Assembly (NCBI RefSeq): GCF_007992435.1
Contig: NZ_BKAG01000003.1
Span: 124,001 to 188,000 of the forward strand
Length of the DNA: 64,000 nucleotides
Reading direction: 5' to 3'
Source: Prosthecobacter gellanilyticus
GTDB taxonomy: Bacteria > Verrucomicrobiota > Verrucomicrobiia > Verrucomicrobiales > Verrucomicrobiaceae
Below the pieces are notes generated by a model, which saw only the letters and a program-made list of their open reading frames with translations, made no database searches and was not told where the DNA came from. Below are positions 63,778-64,000 of the stretch, piece by piece; within the stretch, counting starts at the first letter, position 1, and each line of letters begins with the position of its first letter. The position numbers were made by a program, and so were the translations under genes.

Positions 63778-64000
63778 TCAGAGAGCAGGCTGGCCGTAGA
63801 AAGAGCGGATGGCATTCGCCACGGTGTGAATGACCTCGTCATTCATGTAGGACCAGAGCGGCAGGGTGAGGATCTCATCGCCAATGCGATCCGTGACAGG
63901 CACGTCATTCGCACCACGGCAGTCCTGCAGCCAGGTGAAGCGGTTGCCCGGCATCCAGTGAATGCCGCTGTCCACTCCATTGGCACACATGTGGGCCTGC
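63778..64000 (-). CDS. DegT/DnrJ/EryC1-family aminotransferase, C-terminal part
   Basis: Only the last 73 or so residues are inside the window; the gene continues beyond 64000. VDSGIHWMPGNRFTWLQDCRGANDVPVTDRIGDEILTLPLWSYMNDEVIHTVANAIRSFY matches the C-terminus of PLP-dependent NDP-sugar aminotransferases (GIHW-x-P, LPVT, ILTLPL). These make aminosugars from keto-sugars. This places NDP-aminosugar synthesis upstream of the C- and O-methyltransferases in the same operon direction. The PLP lysine lies outside the window. Confidence 0.85.
   Translation of the reverse strand, partial: QAHMCANGVDSGIHWMPGNRFTWLQDCRGANDVPVTDRIGDEILTLPLWSYMNDEVIHTVANAIRSFYGQPAL

Noticed and set aside
1-64000. Recurring GTTAGG/CCTAAC hexamer throughout the window
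   Set aside because: I counted roughly 22 copies on both strands, no more than expected for base composition near 60% GC. It stood out only because TTA and CTA are otherwise rare.

Overview
The window looks like chromosomal DNA of a GC-rich Gram-negative bacterium, most probably a Verrucomicrobiota member of the Prosthecobacter/Verrucomicrobium type. This is an inference from gene content: secreted pectin-type enzymes, a Tat-exported Gfo/Idh/MocA protein, BlaI/M56 regulation, outer-membrane TonB and Wza-type proteins, and several families of small palindromic repeats. No tRNA, rRNA, CRISPR array, transposase or phage gene was seen.

Left part (1-30 kb) is mixed housekeeping and catabolic DNA. 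It starts with a TIM-barrel glycosidase-like gene cut by the window edge. Next is a metal-uptake group on the minus strand (small Cys-motif membrane protein, TonB receptor, PepSY protein). A secreted beta-helix protein, a GNAT enzyme and a MOSC-GNAT fusion follow, then lysA, tdh, a DUF885 peptidase-like protein, a LysR regulator, a Gfo/Idh/MocA protein, uvrA and a yggS-type gene. Facing these are yicC and a blaI-blaR1-type pair divergent from a lipoprotein gene with twin operators between them. Then come xth, a minus-strand pectate lyase / esterase / FAD oxidoreductase operon, tyrS and a CHASE2-like membrane protein. This part carries the most unusual non-coding features. A palindromic heptamer array is inserted in frame inside uvrA. 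A nested-palindrome MITE-like element lies between yggS and yicC. A three-copy CCCCATT/AATGGGG palindrome family lies on both sides of lysA.

Right part (30-64 kb) is almost entirely one exopolysaccharide/surface-glycan locus. At 30-33 kb a minus-strand operon encodes a prepilin-like protein, an endonuclease/exonuclease/phosphatase-family membrane protein and a GT4 glycosyltransferase. At 33.7-41.1 kb a plus-strand group encodes an outer-membrane barrel, a Wza-like export lipoprotein, a Wzc-like tyrosine autokinase, a Wzy-like polymerase and a methyltransferase: the assembly and export machine. From 41 to 64 kb there are glycosyltransferases (GT4 and GT2), membrane acyltransferases, an MBOAT/AlgJ-like acetylation pair, a sulfotransferase, a multi-spanning membrane protein, and many SAM methyltransferases, one fused to a GT2 domain. 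The window ends inside a DegT/DnrJ/EryC1-type sugar aminotransferase. Together these predict a polymer that is made from aminosugar-containing units, polymerised by a Wzy-like protein, exported through Wza/Wzc, and heavily decorated with O-acyl, O-methyl and possibly sulfate groups.

All assignments rest on reading the sequence and remembered family features; no search was run.
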